Shown: positions 39,387 through 48,763, counted from the first letter of the stretch. The stretch: DNA of 64,000 nt from Gluconacetobacter entanii (GCF_003206495.1 NZ_NKUF01000011.1:24011-88010); one strand, 5' to 3'. Notes: generated from the sequence alone by a model not told the origin. Program-made: numbers and translations.

Positions 39387-39800
39387 TCAGCGGGCAGCCA
39401 GATGGTCGTGGCCTTTTTTCATTTCCGCTGACAGGCGCGCGAACTGGTCGGATACCTGCTTCTGGACCTGGGCTGCGGACTCGTGGACACGGTGCATGCG
39501 CGCGCTGGCATCCGCGCTGATGGCCGCCTGTTCCTTCGTCGATGCCGCAGCCACGCATGTGGCATAGGTCCGGGCCGCCTTTTCATAGGCGTTGACCCGA
39601 TCGACGCTGGCGTTGAAGCGCGACACGTCGGCTGAATCGACCTTTGGCGCGACCGGGGCCGCCCCACACCCCTTGGGCGTCCATCCTCCCGCAGCAGGCT
39701 GCGCCCACACCGCCACGGGGGACATCGGCCCCACCAATGCCGCAACCCCACACAGGGCCATGAAACCACGGGCCAGAAAACCGCCGCGCATGTCCATCAT
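39387..39800 (-). CDS. small periplasmic protein of unknown function
   Basis: The 137-residue protein starts MMDMRGGFLARGFMALCG and has a signal peptide ending near VAVWAQPAAGG. The mature part has two cysteines (GCGAAP and YATCVAA) and a long charged helical stretch (SARMHRVHESAAQVQKQVSDQFARLSAEMKKGHDHL) that could form a coiled coil. The start at 39800 has GAGGA seven bases upstream. I do not recognise a family. Confidence 0.75.
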   Translation of the reverse strand: MMDMRGGFLARGFMALCGVAALVGPMSPVAVWAQPAAGGWTPKGCGAAPVAPKVDSADVSRFNASVDRVNAYEKAARTYATCVAAASTKEQAAISADASARMHRVHESAAQVQKQVSDQFARLSAEMKKGHDHLAAR

Positions 39801-39911
39801 GATCGTCCTCGGACCTTTAAGAAAATTATGTTCGCACAGGGATGTAAAGGCACGACATGGCAAGAACGGGGCAATTCCCGCCCTGCCCCGCCATTGACGC
39901 GCGGCGCGCCT

Positions 39912-40826
39912 TTACCCTGCTTTCGCGACGTCCGCCAGCAGGTGCAGCGCCGCATCGAGGACATTTTTCACACCAAGGTCGCGCATGTCCGCACTGCCCG
40001 CCGGGCCGGGCGCAACCACATGGGCTACGCGACGCCCGCACGGGGCATATTCATCCGCGCGGCTTGGCCCGAACAGACCCAGCGTCGGCGTGCCTGCGGC
40101 GGCGGACAGGTGCATCAGGCCCGAATCGTTGCCCACGAACAGCATGCAGCGCTGCAGCAGCGCCGCGACCTCCGTCACGGACAGCCCTCCCCCGGTATCG
40201 AGGGCATCGCCAAGGGCCGAGATGACCCCCTGCGCCATCTGACGTTCGGTATCGCCCGGCCCATACAGGATCACGGGCCGCGCGGGTCCGTGGACGGCCA
40301 CGAACGCATGCCAGAAGGCGACGAATCGTTCGGCGGGCCAGACCTTGCCCGCCCAGTTCGCGGTCGGGGCCAGTGCAACCCACGGTCCCTGTCCGTCGGG
40401 CAGCAGCGCGCCCGCACGCGCGCGTTCGGCAGCACTGGTCCAGACCACCGGCATGGGCGGCGGCGACAGGTCCAGCACACGCGCCAGGTGGGAAACACGC
40501 GCCCCCGGCCGTCGTCCCCCACGCATGCCGCGCCGGGTGGCGACACGCAGCAGGAACGGAATGACCGATCCGCGCAGATCCACGCACAGGTCCCACCGCG
40601 TTCCCACGCACTGCCGCCACAGATCGACCCAGTGCATGTCATAGGGCCGCTTGGTCATGACAATGGTCCGCTCCCGTTGCGGCATGTGCGCGAACAGGCC
40701 CGCCGCGACGGGGCCGCAGACAATGGTGAACCGCGCCTGCGGATATCGGTGCAGGAGATGGTCCAGCAGGCCGGTCGAGATCACGGCGTCCCCCAGACGG
40801 GTGGAGGTAATGAACAGGATGCGCAT
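39912..40826 (-). CDS. glycosyltransferase family 9 protein (heptosyltransferase-like)
   Basis: A 304-residue GT-B enzyme beginning MRILFITSTRLGDAVISTGLLDHLLHRYP, the typical ADP-heptose transferase start, with VDLRGS, PTANWAGKVWPAERFVAFW, and the nucleotide-sugar site LFVGNDSGLMHLSAAAGTPTLGLFGPS. It probably adds a sugar to the LPS core. The donor and position are unknown. The start could also be three codons further upstream. It diverges from ygfZ. Confidence 0.88.
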   Translation of the reverse strand: MRILFITSTRLGDAVISTGLLDHLLHRYPQARFTIVCGPVAAGLFAHMPQRERTIVMTKRPYDMHWVDLWRQCVGTRWDLCVDLRGSVIPFLLRVATRRGMRGGRRPGARVSHLARVLDLSPPPMPVVWTSAAERARAGALLPDGQGPWVALAPTANWAGKVWPAERFVAFWHAFVAVHGPARPVILYGPGDTERQMAQGVISALGDALDTGGGLSVTEVAALLQRCMLFVGNDSGLMHLSAAAGTPTLGLFGPSRADEYAPCGRRVAHVVAPGPAGSADMRDLGVKNVLDAALHLLADVAKAG

Positions 40827-40913
40827 GCAACGGTGCATATGCGTCTTCGGCGGGGATGCCAAATCTCCGTTATCCCCTTGCCTGATGCCGCCCGTATCCC
40901 CACAGTGCAGGTC

Positions 40914-41750
40914 ATGGTGAAGTATGCGTATCTGCCGGGCCGCGCGGTGCTGGCTGTCTCTGGCAGGGACCGGGTTTCGTTCCTGCAGGGACTTGTGTCC
41001 AATGACATGACAACCGTAACCCCCGCCCATGCCGCATGGACCGGATTCCTCTCCGCACAGGGGAAGTGGCTGGCGGATTTCTTTGTCTTCGCCGACCCGC
41101 ATGGCGAACGCCTGCTGCTTGATTGCGATGCGTCACAGGCACAGATGCTGCGCCAGCGCCTCTCACGCTATCGCCTGCGCGCCGATGTGGACATCAGTGA
41201 AACCGGATACGCCGTGCATGCGGGATGGGACGGCGCGATGCCCGATGACGGGCGCTTCCCCACCAGTGCCGACCCCCGCCTGCCACAGGCCGGATGGCGA
41301 ACGCTGCACGGGCATGCCGCGCCAGACACCACGGCGGATGACGTCGATTACGACCGCCATCGCCTTGCGCTTGGGCTGCCCGATGGCGTGCGCGACTGCG
41401 AGTCAGGGAAGACGCTGCTGCTGGAGGCCAATTTCGACCAGCTTAATGGCATTTCGTGGACCAAGGGATGCTATATGGGACAGGAACTTACCGCGCGCAC
41501 CCGCTATCGCGGGCTGGTGAAGCGCCATCTCCTGCCGGTCGAGGGCACACGCGACCTGCCGCCCCCTGCGACACCCATCATGCATGAATGGCGCGAGGTC
41601 GGCGAACTCCGCTCCTCACGCGACCAGGTGGGCATGGCCATGATCCGCAGCACCCATATCCACACGCCGGGCCTGACGGCGGCGGGGCATCCCCTTGCCG
41701 TGCGCATGCCCGCATGGTTCCACCTGCCGCAAAAGGAAGGGGAAGGCTAG
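40914..41750 (+). CDS. ygfZ: folate-binding protein YgfZ (GcvT-like)
   Basis: The 278-residue protein has the GcvT/aminomethyltransferase fold. FLQGLVSNDMT near the N-terminus, GLPDGVRDCESGKTLLLEANFDQLNGISWTKGCYMGQELTARTRYRG with the hallmark KGCYxGQE motif identify it. YgfZ helps assemble or maintain some Fe-S enzymes in a folate-dependent way. The ATG at 40914 was chosen; an in-frame GTG at 40905 is possible. hisI follows 64 bases downstream. Confidence 0.92.
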   Translation: MVKYAYLPGRAVLAVSGRDRVSFLQGLVSNDMTTVTPAHAAWTGFLSAQGKWLADFFVFADPHGERLLLDCDASQAQMLRQRLSRYRLRADVDISETGYAVHAGWDGAMPDDGRFPTSADPRLPQAGWRTLHGHAAPDTTADDVDYDRHRLALGLPDGVRDCESGKTLLLEANFDQLNGISWTKGCYMGQELTARTRYRGLVKRHLLPVEGTRDLPPPATPIMHEWREVGELRSSRDQVGMAMIRSTHIHTPGLTAAGHPLAVRMPAWFHLPQKEGEG

Positions 41751-41814
41751 ACACGCCGCGACGTTGCGGGCATGTGACAGGATGCATGTTCCCTCTACCG
41801 GATTGACTGATCCC

Positions 41815-42231
41815 ATGGCCTATACCCCGCCCGACGCCGCCACCTGCGCCAGCATGATCGCCCAGGTCCGTTTCAACGATGACGGGCTGATCGCCGCCAT
41901 TGCACAGCAGCATGACACGGGCGAGGTGCTGATGCTGGCATGGATGAACGCCGCAGCCCTTGGGGAAACGCTGCGCACGGGCCTGGTCTGCTACTTTTCA
42001 CGCAGCCGCCAGGCGCTGTGGCGCAAGGGGGAGACATCGGGACAGGTGCAGACGCTGGTGGATGCGCGGCTGGACTGTGACCGTGACGCGGTCCTCCTGC
42101 TGGTGGATCAGAAGGGCGTGGCATGCCATACCGGACGGCGTAGCTGTTTCTTCAACGCCATGCGGCCCGAGGGGCTGGTGGTGATTTCGCAGCCACAGAT
42201 CAGCGCGGACGAACTGTACAAGCACGGCTGA
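41815..42231 (+). CDS. hisI: phosphoribosyl-AMP cyclohydrolase
   Basis: The 138-residue enzyme opens the purine ring of PR-AMP in histidine synthesis. It carries VLMLAWMNAAALGETLRTGLVCYFSRSRQALWRKGETSGQVQ, DCDRDAVLLLVDQ and GVACHTGRRSCFF with the Zn/Mg-binding Cys and Asp residues of the HisI fold. It is monofunctional (no HisE part) and separate from other his genes. Confidence 0.95.
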   Translation: MAYTPPDAATCASMIAQVRFNDDGLIAAIAQQHDTGEVLMLAWMNAAALGETLRTGLVCYFSRSRQALWRKGETSGQVQTLVDARLDCDRDAVLLLVDQKGVACHTGRRSCFFNAMRPEGLVVISQPQISADELYKHG

Positions 42232-42269
42232 GCCCCCTCGCCCACCACCGCAGCAGGAAAGGAGATCCC

Positions 42270-42509
42270 ATGCCCGCTGACCTTCCCCCGGAACAGGATC
42301 CCCGCGCCAAGCTGGCCTGGATCATCCTGACGATTTTCCTGACCATCATGCTTGGTGGATACATGGTCATCTCGCAGGTGCGTGCGCTTGTGAATGCACA
42401 GGTCGAACTGCCACAGCAGCCTGATGGCGACAAGCCGACGCCGCCCCCCACCCCGGTCGCGCCCTCAGGCAGTCCGCAGCCGTCCAAGACACCCAACAGC
42501 GCGCAGTAA
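42270..42509 (+). CDS. small single-span membrane protein of unknown function
   Basis: A 79-residue protein with one membrane span (LAWIILTIFLTIMLGGYMVISQV, about residues 15-37) and a proline-rich tail (PPPTPVAPSGSPQPSKTP). A near-ideal AAAGGAG stands eight bases before the ATG, which is strong support for translation. It follows hisI by 38 bases on the same strand and may be cotranscribed. Function unknown. Confidence 0.75.
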   Translation: MPADLPPEQDPRAKLAWIILTIFLTIMLGGYMVISQVRALVNAQVELPQQPDGDKPTPPPTPVAPSGSPQPSKTPNSAQ

Positions 42510-42516
42510 CAGGCAT

Positions 42517-42541
42517 CAGGCAGCCGCCCGCGCGCTGCCTG
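42517..42541 (+). terminator. hairpin after the small membrane protein gene
   Basis: CAGGCAGC (42517-42524) pairs with GCTGCCTG (42534-42541). It starts seven bases after the stop codon. No T-run follows, so it may be a processing or rho-assisted signal. Confidence 0.45.
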
Positions 42542-42570
42542 AAATGCGCCATGTGCAGCATCGTGCAATC

Positions 42571-42612
42571 ATAAGAACGTTTCGGGCGAGGCTTTTTTCC
42601 AAAAAGGCCGCG
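42571..42612 (-). repeat. intergenic hairpin element, copy 2 (after lpxB)
   Basis: On the minus strand, 12 bases after the lpxB stop, a GC-richer hairpin (GCGGCCTTTTTGG then AAAAAAGCC) is followed by GCCCGAAACGTTCTTAT. It aligns over its full length with copy 4 near 59600, with several substitutions in the stem. Confidence 0.6.
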
Positions 42613-42623
42613 CCCCCACGTCC

Positions 42624-43811
42624 TTATTTTCCAGCACCCTGTGACACATGCAGCAGGTCGAGGATTTCATCCGCGGCGGCGGCGGTCGGGTCGCCCTGCG
42701 GGCCGTGCAGTGTGGCGATGATGTCGCGAAACCCGGCCCGTTGCATGCGCGCGCTGTGCCCGTCCGTCAGCAGGCGCACGATGGTATCGGCCAGCAGGTC
42801 CGCCCGGCAGCGTTCCTGCAGCAGTTCAGGCACAAGGCGATGCCCCGCCAGCAGGTTGACCATCGCGACATAGGGCACCCGGATCAGGCGGCGCGCAATC
42901 GCGGCGGTCACGGGATTGACGCGGTACGTCACCGCCATGGGCACCCCGGCTAGCGCGAGTTCCAGCGTGGACGTGCCGGATTTGGTCAGGGCCGCACCCG
43001 CCGCGGCAAAGGCGTCGTGCTTGTCCTGCAGGTCGGTCACGATGATGGGCCGGACGGGCCAGTCCGCGACGCCCCGGCGGATGGTGTCGGCAATCACCGG
43101 GGCCACGGGCACCACCGGCACGATGCCGGGGCAGCGTGACCGCAACTGGCGCAGCACCTCCCCGAACACCGGCAGCAGGCGCGGGGCCTCCGAACGGCGA
43201 CTGCCGGGCATCAGCACCAGCACGGGCGCATCCTGCGCGATACCATGGCGCGCGCGAAACGCCGCCCCATCGCCCGTATCCGCCCCGGACTGCACCACCG
43301 GATGCCCGACAAAGCGTCCCTCCACCCCATGTCGGGCGAAAAAAGCAGGCTCGAACGGCAGAAGGCAGAGCATGCGTTCCCACAGGCCGGGGAACCTGCG
43401 CACACGATGTTCCCGCCATGCCCAGACCTGCGGCGCGACATAATGGACCCGTGGCACCGACAGCGCGGCCACCCGCCGCAGCAGGCGCAGGGCAAAGCCG
43501 GGACTGTCGATCGTGATGATCAGGTCGGGGCGGATCGCATGGATATGCGCCACCGCCTGCTCCAGCCTGCGCGACAGGAAACGCAGGCGCGGCAGGACCT
43601 CCACCAGTCCCATGACCGCAAGGTCCCGCATGGGAAATTCGCTCCGCAGGCCTGCGGCCTCCATCCGTGCGCCGCCAACCCCGACGAAACGCAGGTTTGG
43701 GTCACGTCGCGCCAGTTCGCCCATCAAGCGCGCACCCAGTACGTCGCCGCTTGCCTCCCCCGCCAAGAGCCAGATCGTCCGCTGTACCGTGGAAGGGGTC
43801 GGTGGTGTCAT
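42624..43811 (-). CDS. lpxB: lipid-A-disaccharide synthase
   Basis: The 395-residue GT19 glycosyltransferase joins lipid X and UDP-diacylglucosamine. It shows LLAGEASGDVLGARLMGEL, VGVGGARMEAAGLRSEFPMRDLAVMGLVEVLPRL, ITIDSPGFALRL, HYVAPQVWAWREHRVRRF, LLPFEPAFF and LTKSGTSTLELALAGVPMAVTYRV. ATG 43811 is favoured; ATG 43853 is in frame. It is isolated from the other lpx genes, which lie near 21-23 kb. Confidence 0.95.
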   Translation of the reverse strand: MTPPTPSTVQRTIWLLAGEASGDVLGARLMGELARRDPNLRFVGVGGARMEAAGLRSEFPMRDLAVMGLVEVLPRLRFLSRRLEQAVAHIHAIRPDLIITIDSPGFALRLLRRVAALSVPRVHYVAPQVWAWREHRVRRFPGLWERMLCLLPFEPAFFARHGVEGRFVGHPVVQSGADTGDGAAFRARHGIAQDAPVLVLMPGSRRSEAPRLLPVFGEVLRQLRSRCPGIVPVVPVAPVIADTIRRGVADWPVRPIIVTDLQDKHDAFAAAGAALTKSGTSTLELALAGVPMAVTYRVNPVTAAIARRLIRVPYVAMVNLLAGHRLVPELLQERCRADLLADTIVRLLTDGHSARMQRAGFRDIIATLHGPQGDPTAAAADEILDLLHVSQGAGK

Positions 43812-44131
43812 CAATGCCTGTTTTCCCGGAAGATGGTTGCGCCATGGTGCCATATCCGTGCCCGTCATGCCGGCTTCATGGTCTTTTTTTCAGATGCGGT
43901 CGTTAATTACCGATGGAGCATCTCAAGGCTCTGCCCTGAAACCCGCCAAAGGGTATTACCCTTTGGAAACCATGATTTATCCAATGAACTGGTGGGCAGG
44001 TTCGATATCCCCCGGTTCGTTGAAAGGAGCATTTCGACACGCAGTCATCATCCAGAAGTTTTTGGTGAAGCTTTTTCAAAAAGCTTCGGGAAACCCTGCC
44101 TTTTTGAACAAAGTCCGCACCTGCTCCCACG
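43812..44131. other. 320-bp intergenic region with repeat-like hairpins
   Basis: This gap between lpxB and pstS has no supported gene. It contains a perfect hairpin, CCAAAGGG (43946-43953) and CCCTTTGG (43959-43966), preceded by the imperfect dyad AAGGCTCTGCCCT, and then hairpin element copy 3. The lpxB promoter should lie here but is not clear. Confidence 0.6.
44054..44087 (-). repeat. intergenic hairpin element, copy 3 (after pstS)
   Basis: On the minus strand GAAGCTTTTT and AAAAAGCTTC form a 10-bp stem around one base, followed by ACCAAAAACTTCT. It lies 45 bases after the pstS stop. The sequence is nearly identical to copy 4 near 59600. Confidence 0.75.
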
Positions 44132-45169
44132 CTATTCCTGCTTCAGGAAGCTTTCGATCCCGGCCTTTACGTCCTGTGGCAACGGCACATATTGCAACTT
44201 GCGCGCCGTATCGTCCCCGCGCTCGAATGCCCATACAAAGAAATCGCGCACCGCCCGTCCCCGCGCGCGGTCCGTGGGATCGGTGGGGATCAGGACATAG
44301 GTCGCCGACATGATCGGCCATGCCCCTTCCCCCGCCGCGTCAAGGATCTCGACACGGCGTGTCGCGTCGTCCTCCCACTTTGCGGAGCGGGCAGCGGCCT
44401 CGAAACTGTCGTTATCAGCAGCGACATCTTCGCCATGGCTGTTGCGCATCCGCGCCATGACCATGTGGTTCCCCGCGGCATAGGCATATTCGAGGTAGCC
44501 GATGCTCCCTTCCGTATTGCGCACGGCGGCGGCGATGCCGTCATTGCCCCGCGCGCCCTCGCCCACCGGCCACTGGATCGAGGTCCCGGCCCCTTCCTGC
44601 GCCTTCCATTGCGGCCATGACTGTGAAAGGTAGGTCGTGAACACGAAGGTCGTGCCCGACCCGTCGGCACGGCGCACGGGTGCGACGGGAATGTCCGGCA
44701 GGGCAAGCCCCGGATTGACGGCGGCAATGCGCGCATCATTCCATGACGTGATTTCCCCGTCATAGATCTGCGCCACAAGCGCGCCCGTCAGGCGCAACTG
44801 GTTATCCGCAATCCCCGGCAGGTTGATGACGGGAACGATTGCCCCCATCACGGTGGGAAACTGCGCCAGTCGGGCATCCTTCAGCGCCGTGGCCGACATG
44901 GGCGCGTCCGATGCCCCGAAATCGACCGTGCGGGCGCGCGCTTGGTTCTGCCCCGCACCCGACCCGATCGTCTGGTAATTCAGGGTGATGTTCACATCCC
45001 GCGCCGCGTCCTCGCCCCACGCGCCATAGATCGGCGCGCCGAAACTGGACCCGGCCCCCGTGATCGCCGTGGCGCCCGCCGTACTGGCATATCCCGCCAC
45101 CAGGACGGCAAGCCCCGCCCCGATCCATCCCCCTATGGCGCGCAATGGAGTCTCTCCCTTGATGGACAT
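44132..45169 (-). CDS. pstS: phosphate ABC transporter substrate-binding protein PstS
   Basis: A 345-residue periplasmic protein with a signal peptide (cleavage near STAGATA) and the PstS core: ITGAGSSFGAPIYGAWGE, YQTIGSGAGQNQ, VDFGASDAPMSA, LTGALVAQIYDGEITSWND, VRRADGSGTTFVFTTYLS and VAAAVRNTEGSIGYLEYAYA-type blocks, with phosphate-binding Ser/Thr/Asp residues. No pstC, pstA, pstB or phoU accompanies it. The start may also be ATG 45226, directly after pheT. Confidence 0.93.
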   Translation of the reverse strand: MSIKGETPLRAIGGWIGAGLAVLVAGYASTAGATAITGAGSSFGAPIYGAWGEDAARDVNITLNYQTIGSGAGQNQARARTVDFGASDAPMSATALKDARLAQFPTVMGAIVPVINLPGIADNQLRLTGALVAQIYDGEITSWNDARIAAVNPGLALPDIPVAPVRRADGSGTTFVFTTYLSQSWPQWKAQEGAGTSIQWPVGEGARGNDGIAAAVRNTEGSIGYLEYAYAAGNHMVMARMRNSHGEDVAADNDSFEAAARSAKWEDDATRRVEILDAAGEGAWPIMSATYVLIPTDPTDRARGRAVRDFFVWAFERGDDTARKLQYVPLPQDVKAGIESFLKQE

Positions 45170-45226
45170 GCGGATGACAGATGCATGGACGCGACGGGAC
45201 ACATCGCCCCGTCGCATCACCCACAT

Positions 45227-47689
45227 TCAGCCACGCAGTTCGGCATTGCAGGTTTTCTGTGCCGCGGCAATCACGCGTGCGCAGACGGCCTCGATATCCG
45301 CATCGGTCAGGTTGCGGTCGATGGGCTGGATCGTGATCTCGATGCCCATGGACTTGTGGCCTGCCGGGATCTTGTCACCCTCGTACACATCGAACAGGCT
45401 GACGGCGGAAATCAGGTTGCGTTCAGCCCCCCTGACGGCACGCAGCAGCTTTTCCGCCGGAACGTCGCCTGCGACGATGAAGGCGAAATCCCGGTGCAGG
45501 GGCTGGAACGGCGACAGGTTGGGCACCGCGCGGCGACGGCGCTTGGGTTCAGGGACGTCCTCGATGAAGGCCTCGCACCCCACCACCGGCAGGTCGATCC
45601 CGCGTTCGGCCAGCAGTGCTGGATGCAGTTGCCCGAAATAGCCCAGCACCAGCTTCGGCCCCTGACGCACCGTGCCGGACCGGCCCGGATGGTAATGCGC
45701 GGGCGCGTCAGGCGTAATGCTCAGCCCCTCCATCGGGGCACCGGCGACACGCAGCACCTCCAGGATATCCGCCTTGGCCGCCCACAGGTCCACCGGCATT
45801 GCCGCATGGCCGGGGGTGCGCGCCGAATGGCCGCTGCGGATGGCCGCTGCGATCTGCCGCTGCCCGGCCTCGCCAAAGCCTGCGCCGATTTCAAACAGGC
45901 CCAGGTCGGGATAGCCGCGCGCCGCGTTGTGATGCACCGCGCCCAGCAGGTTCACCAGCGGCGTGGGCCGCATCTGGTCCAGGTCGGCGGCAATGGGGTT
46001 GAGCAGGTGCAGGCTTTCGGGCGTTTCACCAAAGGCCGCGGCCTGTTCATGCGCGACGAAGGAGAAACCGACCGTCTCCAGCAGGCCACGCGCGGCCAGA
46101 TGCCGCCGTGCAGCGGCCGCGCGCACCTGCGCGGGCGTCAGCGCGGGCACCGGCACGGCGGACAGCGGCGGCAGGGATACCGCCGGGATTGCATCCATGC
46201 CCTCAAGCCGCAGGATCTCCTCGATCAGGTCCACTTCCGAATCCACGGCCATCGCGCCCTGCGCCGCGCGGGCGGCCTGCTCGGGCGGCAGGTCACGCGC
46301 CTGGTCCAGCACCATCGGCGTCGCGATGTCGTTGCGCCATGACGGGACGCTGACGACCACATGCTCCGCATCACGCTCGCGCACTTCAAAGCCCAGCCCT
46401 TCGAGCGAGGCCACGGCCCGGTCCGGCACAACCGTCAGGCCGCCCAGCGTCCTGATGCGCTCAAAGCGCAGGTGCGCGTCACGCTGCCATGCCGGCGCGC
46501 TCCCGGCGGAGACGACCTCGCTGGCCTCGCCCCCGCACAGGTCGATGATCATGCGTGTCGCGGCCTCAAGCGCTGCGGGCGGCAGGGCCTGGTCCACACC
46601 GCGTTCAAAACGCTGGCGCGCGTCGGAATGCAGGTTATGCCGCCGTCCGCTCAGGGCGATATGCACGGGATCGAACAGCGCACATTCGACAAAGACGTCG
46701 GTCGTCGCCTCGTCCACGCCGGTGGCCTCGCCCCCCATGATGCCCGCCAGCGACTGCACGCCATTGGCGTCGGCAATCACGCAGTCATCCACCGTCATGA
46801 CATGCTCGCCCCCGTCAAGGGTGCGCAGCGTCTCGCCTGCGCCACGGCAGACGGTCAGGACATTGCCCCCCACCTTCGCCACGTCGAAGACATGCAGCGG
46901 GCGACCAAGGTCGAACGCGAAATAGTTGGTGATGTCCACCAGCGCGGAAATCGGGCGCAGGCCCACGGATTCCAGCCGCCGCTGCAGCCATTCCGGGCTG
47001 GGTCCGTTGCGCACGCCACGGATCGTACGGCCCAGCACCCATGGGCAGGCCTCGGCAAAGCTGTCGGCCCATGTCAGGGGCGAGACAAAGCGCCCCTCCA
47101 CCGTTTCGGCCAGCCAGGGTTTGAGCGTCCCCATCCCCGCCGCCGCCAGGTCGCGCGCGATGCCACGGATGGCCAGCGCATCGCCCCGGTTCGGCGTGAT
47201 GGCGATTTCGACGACCGGGTCATCCATGTCCGCGAACAGGGCATAGGACTGCCCCACCACCGTACCGTCGGGCAGTTCGGCAATGCCGCCGGTTTCCTGC
47301 CCCAGACCCAGTTCGCGCAGCGAGCACAGCATGCCGCCGCTGGCCTCGCCGCGGATCTTGCCGGCCTTGATGGTGATGTCGCTGCCGGGGATCCATGTGC
47401 CCGGCGGGGCGAAGATGACCGACAGGCCCGCACGTGCGTTGGGCGCGCCGCAGACGACCTGCACGCGCTCGAACCCCTCGCCCGCGTCAACCTGGCAGAC
47501 ACGCAGGCGATCGGCGTTGGGATGCTGCTCCGCCGTGAGGATGCGCGCGGTGCGGAACGGGGCGAGGACCGCGCCGCGATCCTCGATCCCCTCGACCTCC
47601 AGCCCGATCGTGTTCAGCCGCGCACACAGTTCCTCCAGCGTTGCCGTGGTGTCTAGGTGTTCACGCAGCCATGACAGTGAGAACTTCAT
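45227..47689 (-). CDS. pheT: phenylalanine--tRNA ligase beta subunit
   Basis: The 820-residue beta subunit contains an N-terminal tRNA-binding OB-domain (RILTAEQHPNADRLRVCQVDAGEG), B3/B4 editing domain (ALVDITNYFAFDLGRPLHVFDVAKV), B5 domain, the catalytic-like core and a C-terminal anticodon-binding FDX-ACB domain (LFDVYEGDKIPAGHKSMGIEI). It pairs with PheS to charge tRNA-Phe. It starts three bases after the pheS stop codon. Confidence 0.97.
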   Translation of the reverse strand: MKFSLSWLREHLDTTATLEELCARLNTIGLEVEGIEDRGAVLAPFRTARILTAEQHPNADRLRVCQVDAGEGFERVQVVCGAPNARAGLSVIFAPPGTWIPGSDITIKAGKIRGEASGGMLCSLRELGLGQETGGIAELPDGTVVGQSYALFADMDDPVVEIAITPNRGDALAIRGIARDLAAAGMGTLKPWLAETVEGRFVSPLTWADSFAEACPWVLGRTIRGVRNGPSPEWLQRRLESVGLRPISALVDITNYFAFDLGRPLHVFDVAKVGGNVLTVCRGAGETLRTLDGGEHVMTVDDCVIADANGVQSLAGIMGGEATGVDEATTDVFVECALFDPVHIALSGRRHNLHSDARQRFERGVDQALPPAALEAATRMIIDLCGGEASEVVSAGSAPAWQRDAHLRFERIRTLGGLTVVPDRAVASLEGLGFEVRERDAEHVVVSVPSWRNDIATPMVLDQARDLPPEQAARAAQGAMAVDSEVDLIEEILRLEGMDAIPAVSLPPLSAVPVPALTPAQVRAAAARRHLAARGLLETVGFSFVAHEQAAAFGETPESLHLLNPIAADLDQMRPTPLVNLLGAVHHNAARGYPDLGLFEIGAGFGEAGQRQIAAAIRSGHSARTPGHAAMPVDLWAAKADILEVLRVAGAPMEGLSITPDAPAHYHPGRSGTVRQGPKLVLGYFGQLHPALLAERGIDLPVVGCEAFIEDVPEPKRRRRAVPNLSPFQPLHRDFAFIVAGDVPAEKLLRAVRGAERNLISAVSLFDVYEGDKIPAGHKSMGIEITIQPIDRNLTDADIEAVCARVIAAAQKTCNAELRG

Positions 47690-47692
47690 CGA

Positions 47693-48763
47693 TCACAGAC
47701 CTTCATGCAGCAGGGCGGGAGACAGGGGGCTGGTTCCGTAATGGCGCAGCCAGCGCACGTCGCTGTCGTAAAAGGAACGCAGGTCGGGAATGCCATGGCG
47801 CAGCATCGTCAGGCGCTCGATCCCCATGCCGAACGCGAATCCCTGCCACTCCCGCGGGTCGAGGCCGCAGTTCGCCAGCACGCGTGGCTGCACCATGCCG
47901 GAGCCGAGGACCTCCAGCCAGTCATCGCCGCCACCGATCTGCCCCGTCTTGCGCGACCAGCCGATATCGACCTCCATCGACGGTTCGGTGAACGGGAAGT
48001 AGGACGCACGGAAACGCACCGGCAGGTCAGGCTGCGCAAAGAAGGCACGCAGGAAATCCGACAGGCAGCCCTTGAGGTGGCCCAGCGTGATGTCGCGGTC
48101 GATCACCAGCCCCTCGCACTGGTGGAACATCGGCGAATGGGTTGCGTCATGGTCGGCGCGGTAGGTGCGGCCCGGCGCGATGATGCGGATGGGCGGTTCA
48201 TGCGCCAGCATGGTGCGGATCTGCACACCTGATGTCTGGGTGCGCAGCACGCGCTCCACCGTGCCGCCTTCCTCCTGCGGGAGGTAGAACGTGTCCTGGT
48301 CCGTGCGCGCGGGATGGTGCGAGGGTGTATTGAGGGCGGCGAAATTGTGCCAGTCGGTCTCGATATCCGGGCCTTCAGCAACCTTGAAGCCCATCGACCC
48401 GAAGATCGCGGTCATTTCCTCGATCGTGCGGGTGATCGGGTGCAGCGTGCCTTCGGCCTGCGGGGCGGCGGGCAGGGTTACATCGACCCGTTCGGCAGCC
48501 AGGCGGGCATTGAGGGCCTCGGCCTCCAGCGCCTCGCCCCGGGCCGCGATCTCGCGCGAGAGTTCGTCGCGCAGGCGGTTGAGCGCGCTGCCGCGGACCT
48601 TGCGCTCCTCGGGCGACATCCGACCGAGTTCCTTCAGCAGGCCGGTCAGGCGCCCGGACTTGCCCATCGTCGTGACGCGCACCTCGTCCCATGCCCGCAG
48701 GTCGGGTGCCGCGGCCAGCGCCTTGAGGGTGTCTTGCTTCAGGGTTTCGAGATCGTCACTCAT
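47693..48763 (-). CDS. pheS: phenylalanine--tRNA ligase alpha subunit
   Basis: The 356-residue catalytic subunit shows HPITRTIEEMTAIFGSMGF, GPDIETDWHNFAALNTPSHHPAR, LLRTQTSGVQIR-type class II motif 2, and the C-terminal GSGMVQPRVLANCGLDPREWQGFAFGMGIERLTMLRHGIPDLR. The ATG at 48763 has GAGGT close upstream. The 5' gap to rplT holds two hairpins and a 17-codon upstream ORF (48780-48833). Confidence 0.97.
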   Translation of the reverse strand: MSDDLETLKQDTLKALAAAPDLRAWDEVRVTTMGKSGRLTGLLKELGRMSPEERKVRGSALNRLRDELSREIAARGEALEAEALNARLAAERVDVTLPAAPQAEGTLHPITRTIEEMTAIFGSMGFKVAEGPDIETDWHNFAALNTPSHHPARTDQDTFYLPQEEGGTVERVLRTQTSGVQIRTMLAHEPPIRIIAPGRTYRADHDATHSPMFHQCEGLVIDRDITLGHLKGCLSDFLRAFFAQPDLPVRFRASYFPFTEPSMEVDIGWSRKTGQIGGGDDWLEVLGSGMVQPRVLANCGLDPREWQGFAFGMGIERLTMLRHGIPDLRSFYDSDVRWLRHYGTSPLSPALLHEGL

